From Globobulimina sp. (taxonomy: Eukaryota > Foraminifera > Rotaliida), in contig PIVH01000054.1 of the NCBI GenBank assembly GCA_003354225.1, forward strand, positions 1-9,006: 9,006 nucleotides of DNA, read 5' to 3'. The translations under genes were made by a program, and so were the position numbers. Every line of letters begins with the position of its first letter. Position 1 is the stretch's first letter. Of this stretch, positions 5,656 to 9,006 are shown one piece after another. The notes under the pieces were generated by a model. The model worked only from the letters and a program-made list of their open reading frames with translations, did not search any database and had not been told where the DNA came from.

Positions 5656-7345
5656 ATGGCAACTTCAACAACAAGAGTATTATTGGCAGATAAAATGGGC
5701 AAATTTGTTCCAGAAACACTAAAGAAAAATGGTTGTGCTGTCATATGGGATCCATCATTGACTGGTGATAGTTTAAGGTATTGTACTCATGACAAGAAAT
5801 GCTACAACTAAGTCAAGCGTTTATTTGGTCAAATACCACGCACTGAATAGTGACACATATTTATTTGGAAATAATCACATAAAAATAAATGGTTATAAAT
5901 ATATTGAATATGTGTTGCTTTTTTTCCGAACTTTTATATATCAAATCCTAAAATCAGATTTGTGTACAACGTACTGGTTCAGTTGTACGTGTTTTTGAGT
6001 CTGATTTTAGGATTTCTAAAATTGTTTTTTTGATGCATATGAATGATATGATATAAACGTTACTAACATTTCTGATCAGGAGAACGTGTATACAATACTT
6101 TAAGAGATAAAATGAAAGAATTTGATCCAAATATTTTAGTTGTACGATCCACAAAAGTTAAAAAAGAACATTTAGACTCTGCACCTTCACTATCATTAAT
6201 TGTTCGGGCTGGCGCTGGATTTAACACTATTGATGTTAATGAAGCATGCAATAAAGGAATATTTGTTGCAAACTGTCCGGGGAAGAATGCCATCGCAGTG
6301 TCTGAGCTTACTATTGGACATTTAATAAATCTCGATCGAAGTTAATATCTTCAAATTAAATCATTTATAATAAATCTCAATCAAATTAACTAATTATATA
6401 TAGGGATTGCTGACAATGTGGCGATGTTAAGAACAGGTAAATGGAATAAAAAAGAATTTGGTAAAGCACGTGGTTTATATGGACGGACCATTGCTGTTAT
6501 CGGAGCTGCCGGAAATGTATACATATATAATATAATAATCTTAATGTGATTGAACAATAACAAATGCAAATAAACAGATTGGCCGTGCAGTATGTAAACG
6601 TGCATTATCATTTGGAATGATTGTACGTGGAATGGATCCTTTCTTAACAAGAGAGCAGGCAACGAAAATGGGTATTATTTATTGTAAAACTGTGGAAGAA
6701 GCTTGTAATAATGTTGATGCCCTCACCGTTCATCTACCACTCTTAAAATCAACGCGCCATATAATAAACAGGAATATATTATCATTATTAAACGACAATG
6801 CATATGTTATTAATACATCGCGTGGTGGCATTGTGAATGAAAAGGATATTTTAGCAATGACAAAAGAGAAGAATTTGAGATATGCCTGTGATGTTTATGA
6901 GAATGAACCAAAATCATCAGATAAAACATTTAAAGATGATGACATTCGTAAAAATGAAAATATTTATGGTACTCATCATATTGGAGCTTCAACGAGTCAG
7001 TCTGCGGATGCTGTGGGCAACGAAACATTGAGAGTGATTCAAACATTTTTAGCTGGCGGAAATGTTGTTAATTGTGTTAATTTGGAACGGCATACAGCAG
7101 CAAAGTTTGCGATAACAATTCGACACAAGGATGCTGTTGGTATATTGGCAAATATATTAAATATATTAAAAAGTGAGAAAATCAATATACAGGAAATGGG
7201 TAATATTGTATTTAAAGGGGCTAAAGCTGCGTGCGTCACACTACATGTTGACAAAAGACCATCACAACGTGCTATTCAACAAATCGATGATATGACTGAG
7301 GTTTATGGAATGAATATCAGTAAACATACTCAATCAAAGTTGTAG
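5656..7345 (+). CDS. PGDH (serA-like): D-3-phosphoglycerate dehydrogenase-like 2-hydroxyacid dehydrogenase with ACT domain and C-terminal SKL, four exons
   Basis: Join 5656-5777, 6105-6340, 6404-6516, 6578-7345: 1239 nt, 412 residues. PGDH oxidises 3-phosphoglycerate with NAD, the first step of serine synthesis. Visible parts: N-terminal catalytic segment with VVRSTKV (54-60) and RAGAGFNTID (75-84); KNAIAVSELT (102-111); LDRRIADNVAMLRTGKWNKKEF; nucleotide-binding loop VIGAAGNIG (151-159) with D177 later; catalytic R239 (INTSRGG), E267 (ENEP) and H291 (THHIGAS); and a C-terminal ACT domain from about 334. The style (GDSLRDK, PGKNAIAV, GKWNKKEF, GNIG) is that of bacterial-like PGDHs. The glycine loop reads GAAGNIG, one residue longer than the usual GxGxxG. 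The protein ends in ...HTQSKL, a peroxisomal signal. Plant peroxisomal hydroxypyruvate reductase is a related enzyme, so glyoxylate/hydroxypyruvate reduction is an alternative role. Exon joins 2-3 and 3-4 each restore continuous family sequence. Confidence 0.9.
5778..6098. mobile_element. MITE-like DNA transposon acting as an intron (introner candidate)
   Basis: The element begins GTATTGTA (5778-5785) and ends TACAATAC (6091-6098), a perfect 8-bp terminal inverted repeat. It is flanked by direct repeats TTTAAG at 5772-5777 and 6099-6104, the expected target-site duplication. Subterminal segments 5790-5804 and 6064-6078 match as inverted repeats at 12 of 15 positions. A perfect 16-bp inverted repeat lies near the middle-right. 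There is no transposase, and 321 bp suits a non-autonomous element. A TTAA target duplication (piggyBac/Kolobok style) nested inside TTTAAG is the alternative reading; the terminal bases would then be G and T, giving one mismatch at the tip. Confidence 0.72.
5943..6015. repeat. Perfect 16-bp inverted repeat / long hairpin inside the element
   Basis: Arm AAATCCTAAAATCAGA (5943-5958) is perfectly complementary to TCTGATTTTAGGATTT (6000-6015). A second stem, GTACAAC (5964-5970) with GTTGTAC (5982-5988), extendable by three G-T wobbles, continues inside, leaving an 11-nt loop. The RNA would form a strong 73-nt hairpin in the intron. It may be part of a foldback transposon or a small-RNA precursor. 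Confidence 0.8.
6324..6389 (+). repeat. Tandem duplication spanning the exon 2 / intron 2 junction
   Basis: The 22 bases at 6324-6345 (last exon 2 codons plus the GTTAA donor) recur 45 bp downstream at 6369-6389 inside the intron, with 19 of 22 positions identical and one gap. The second copy has lost the GT. It looks like a decayed tandem duplicate of the exon end. Confidence 0.6.
6341..6403 (+). other. PGDH intron 2 (63 nt, phase 1)
   Basis: The donor is CGAA|GTTAAT and the acceptor TATATAG|GG. Splicing gives LINLDR-R-IADNVAML, the expected uninterrupted PGDH segment. Without splicing the frame stops at a TAA within the donor. AACTAAT (6388-6394) is a plausible branch site. Confidence 0.88.
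6517..6577 (+). other. PGDH intron 3 (61 nt, phase 0)
   Basis: The donor is GGAAAT|GTATAC and the acceptor AAACAG|ATT. It joins VIGAAGN to IGRAVCKRA within the nucleotide-binding loop. No other nearby GT/AG pair keeps the frame. Confidence 0.85.
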
Positions 7346-7543
7346 GGTATGGTGCAACCCTTTGTCCAGTAATATAACATATTTATAATTACCTTATTAA
7401 TAGTTATTATATTATCAATATTTCAGTAGTAATTTGGTGCGCTAGTACTGTAACAGTGTGACTTGATTTTTTGCTTGAAATCGGATTTACAAATAAGAAT
7501 TTACAAAACACCAACAAAAATGCACGCGATTGATTATTATTCA

Positions 7544-8728
7544 TTATTGCGTGGAAGAGTCGTTTAATGCAACACAAGTAACACCTTTAGTATGATCTTC
7601 ATAAGTAATAATTTTTTGTCCTTTTTTAACATCCCATAATTTGGCAGTTTTATCAGACGACGCAGACACTAAATAAGCAGAATCCGCACTAAATGCCATG
7701 TCCCAAACCCATTTCCGATGTCCTTTCAACTCAGATTGCAATTTAAAATTCTCGTTGACATTAAATATCTTAACAGTATGATCCGAGGAACACGTCGCTA
7801 AATATCTGGAATCTGGCGACAATTTGCATTGTAAACAATAGGTATCGTGTGCTGATATTTTATGCGTAAGAGTATACATTCCATTTTTATCAGCACGTGA
7901 ATTATGTGTAGTTACCAAATGTTTTAAATCATTTATATTTTTCATCGATGGTTGATTGATATTACTTATATGATCGTATTTATATTCAGCTGCAGAAACA
8001 GCATTTGTTTGGTCCGATTTGTTAGCAACATTCGCATTTGCATTGTTTGCCGATGATGGCTTATAAATGTAGCAGGTGCCTCTATTATTGGCAGCAATAA
8101 TCATATTCGCATCGGATGAAACAGTGACAGATCGAATGGGAATATTTTTTCCTTCGGGTTTCCACGATGTGCGTAATTTATCAGCGGCAATATCATATAT
8201 TGCAACTGTGCCTGATTGATCACAACAGATAATTTCGCCTTGATTTGGATGTAAAACAGCACAGTTTACAAATGTTTTCTTATCTGAAATTAATTTGTCC
8301 CGTTGACAGACACCGCTACGTTTGTCCCAGATTTTGATACTTCCGTCTTCTGAGGCACTGAATAACCATTTTTGATGGATGGGGAATCCTATCGATATTA
8401 CATTGTTGGTATGACCTTCAAATGTCGAGATTGCTTCTCTGCTAAATTGTGGTTGTAATTGATATAATTTTATGGTGGAATTGCCGCCCGCAGCTAAATA
8501 CTTTTTATCTGGTGATATGACCAATACATTTACTTGAGAATCTCCAGTTGATATTTGCCTATTACATATCCCCGTGGGTGCCTCCCAAAATCTTATTTGT
8601 CTGTCATATCCGGAGGTGCATAATAATACAGATTCGTCTTTATTATGTGAAGATGATGACGGTCCATGCTGTTGATGCTGTGCTGCATATGCTGCTTTTT
8701 GTTGTTGGTTTAGTTTTCTGTTTGCCAT
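7544..8728 (-). CDS. LST8: LST8, WD40 subunit of TOR complexes, with an inserted linker
   Basis: This single-exon gene encodes 394 residues of WD40 repeats. LST8 binds the TOR kinase domain and is part of TORC1 and TORC2, which control growth in response to nutrients. Characteristic segments are LLCTSGYDRQIRFWEAPTG (35-53), VNVLVISPDKKYLAAGGN (66-83), FEGHTNNVISIGF (103-115), SASEDGSIKIWDKRSG (124-139), CDQSGTVAIYDI (169-180), ISAHDTYCLQCKLSPDS (291-307), HRKWVWDMAFSADSAYLVSAS (337-357) and DHTKGVTCVALND (378-390). Family members are usually a little over 300 residues. The excess comes from a Gln/Ala/Ser-rich N-terminal tail (1-30) and an Asn-rich low-complexity insertion at about 224-289, between blades corresponding to repeats 5 and 6. 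The 198-bp gap to the convergent PGDH gene holds nothing I can identify. Confidence 0.93.
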   Translation of the reverse strand: MANRKLNQQQKAAYAAQHQQHGPSSSSHNKDESVLLCTSGYDRQIRFWEAPTGICNRQISTGDSQVNVLVISPDKKYLAAGGNSTIKLYQLQPQFSREAISTFEGHTNNVISIGFPIHQKWLFSASEDGSIKIWDKRSGVCQRDKLISDKKTFVNCAVLHPNQGEIICCDQSGTVAIYDIAADKLRTSWKPEGKNIPIRSVTVSSDANMIIAANNRGTCYIYKPSSANNANANVANKSDQTNAVSAAEYKYDHISNINQPSMKNINDLKHLVTTHNSRADKNGMYTLTHKISAHDTYCLQCKLSPDSRYLATCSSDHTVKIFNVNENFKLQSELKGHRKWVWDMAFSADSAYLVSASSDKTAKLWDVKKGQKIITYEDHTKGVTCVALNDSSTQ

Positions 8729-8805
8729 TGTTATTCAGCTAAGGTTTTTTAAAAATATGAGGTAGTTTATATGCACGGATTATTATAACACTCAAATATT
8801 TTTTA

Positions 8806-8830
8806 TTAATATTAATAATAATAATATTAA
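8806..8830. repeat. AT-only palindrome / (AAT)n tract
   Basis: TTAATATTA (8806-8814) and TAATATTAA (8822-8830) are perfect 9-bp inverted arms around ATAATAA. They lie between the end of the upstream minus-strand gene and LST8. The composition is so AT-rich that this is probably simple-sequence drift. On the minus strand, AATAAA at 8807-8802 could serve as the poly(A) signal of the upstream gene. Confidence 0.4.
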
Positions 8831-8857
8831 ACAATAAACACCATTTCAATTCAATTG

Positions 8858-9006
8858 CTATTTGTTGTTCATTTGGTGTTTTTTGATGTTTGCTTGCATT
8901 CTTTTTGAAATTTTTTGTTCCTCAGTTTTGGCTTTATCGAGTTGTTGTTTTTGTAATTCATCAATTTTTATTAACTGTCTATCAATTGCAATATTCTTTG
9001 GTTCTA
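8858..9006 (-). CDS. C-terminus of a Lys/Gln-rich, probably coiled-coil protein, partial
   Basis: A minus-strand frame is open from the right edge to a TAG at 8860-8858, giving about 49 residues. It reads IAIDRQLIKIDELQKQQLDK near the edge and ends QANIKKHQMNNK. The composition is strongly charged (Lys, Gln, Glu, Asp) with heptad-like spacing of Ile/Leu, typical of a helical or coiled-coil tail. It precedes LST8 in the same direction, with 129 bp between. It is too short to assign to a family. It could also be the last exon of a spliced gene. Confidence 0.55.
   Translation of the reverse strand, partial: EPKNIAIDRQLIKIDELQKQQLDKAKTEEQKISKRMQANIKKHQMNNK

Larger units (their letters stand above)
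5778..6104 (+). other. PGDH intron 1 (327 nt, phase 2), made of the element plus one target-site copy
   Basis: The donor is AAG|GTATTG at 5777/5778 and the acceptor TTTAAG|A at 6104/6105. Splicing joins DPSLTGDSL-R-DKMKEFDP, a continuous helix of the PGDH fold. TACTAAC at 6061-6067 matches the classic branch-point consensus. An alternative in-frame pair (A|GTTTAAG at 5770/5771 with GATCAG|GA at 6079/6080) would replace S39-L40 with RERVYNT before L-R-D, which fits the family less well. Confidence 0.75.

Noticed and set aside
5789-5998. A 69-codon plus-strand frame inside PGDH intron 1
   Set aside because: It lies in the element, overlaps its hairpin, and has no recognisable features or transposase motifs.
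7346-7543. tRNA or other RNA gene in the convergent PGDH-LST8 gap
   Set aside because: I found no box B-like GGTTCGA motif or cloverleaf; only a trivial 5-bp ACTGT/ACAGT stem is visible.
8806-8830. The AT palindrome as a mobile element terminus
   Set aside because: No partner terminus or target duplication; composition alone explains it.
1-9006. Bacterial origin of the window, suggested by bacterial-like PGDH and GTG/TTG starts
   Set aside because: Five introns, LST8, signal peptides, eukaryotic ProRS and PTS1 endings show a eukaryotic nuclear genome; the GTG/TTG starts are artefacts of splicing.

Overview
This window is nuclear DNA of a unicellular eukaryote (protist) with a compact, AT-rich genome. 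Evidence: spliceosomal introns mostly 60-65 nt long with GT...AG ends, a TORC1/2 subunit (LST8), a eukaryotic-type prolyl-tRNA synthetase that is free-standing and carries an N-terminal YbaK-like editing domain (animals fuse ProRS to GluRS instead), secreted proteins with signal peptides, and two proteins ending in the peroxisomal signal -SKL. TAA, TAG and TGA all occur as stops, so the code looks standard. I cannot name the lineage from the sequence.

Layout. 1-514 (-): 5' part of a multi-pass membrane protein that runs off the left edge. 715-1257 (-): small secreted cysteine-rich protein. 1312-2142 (+): ECHDC3-like enoyl-CoA hydratase/isomerase-family protein ending in -SKL. 2274-2984 (+): secreted glycoprotein of unrecognised family, with an unusual G-run upstream. 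3071-5601 (-): prolyl-tRNA synthetase in three exons. 5656-7345 (+): D-3-phosphoglycerate-dehydrogenase-like enzyme in four exons, also ending in -SKL. 7544-8728 (-): LST8. 8858-9006 (-): 3' end of a lysine/glutamine-rich protein that runs off the right edge. Genes are tightly packed. Both divergent pairs are separated by exactly 54 bp between start codons, and the convergent pairs by 86 and 198 bp.

The most interesting signal is in intron 1 of the dehydrogenase gene. It is 327 nt, five times longer than every other intron here. It has the anatomy of a non-autonomous DNA transposon: 8-bp terminal inverted repeats, a 12/15 subterminal inverted repeat, a perfect 16-bp internal inverted repeat, and a 6-bp TTTAAG target-site duplication. 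The element supplies the GT donor and the duplicated target site supplies the AG acceptor, so splicing removes the insertion exactly and restores an uninterrupted reading frame. This is the signature of an introner, a transposon that creates introns. Intron 2 of the same gene carries a different footprint: a tandem duplication of the upstream exon end.

The genes do not form one pathway. The two -SKL proteins suggest that an acyl-CoA-handling protein and an NAD-dependent 2-hydroxyacid dehydrogenase share the peroxisome.
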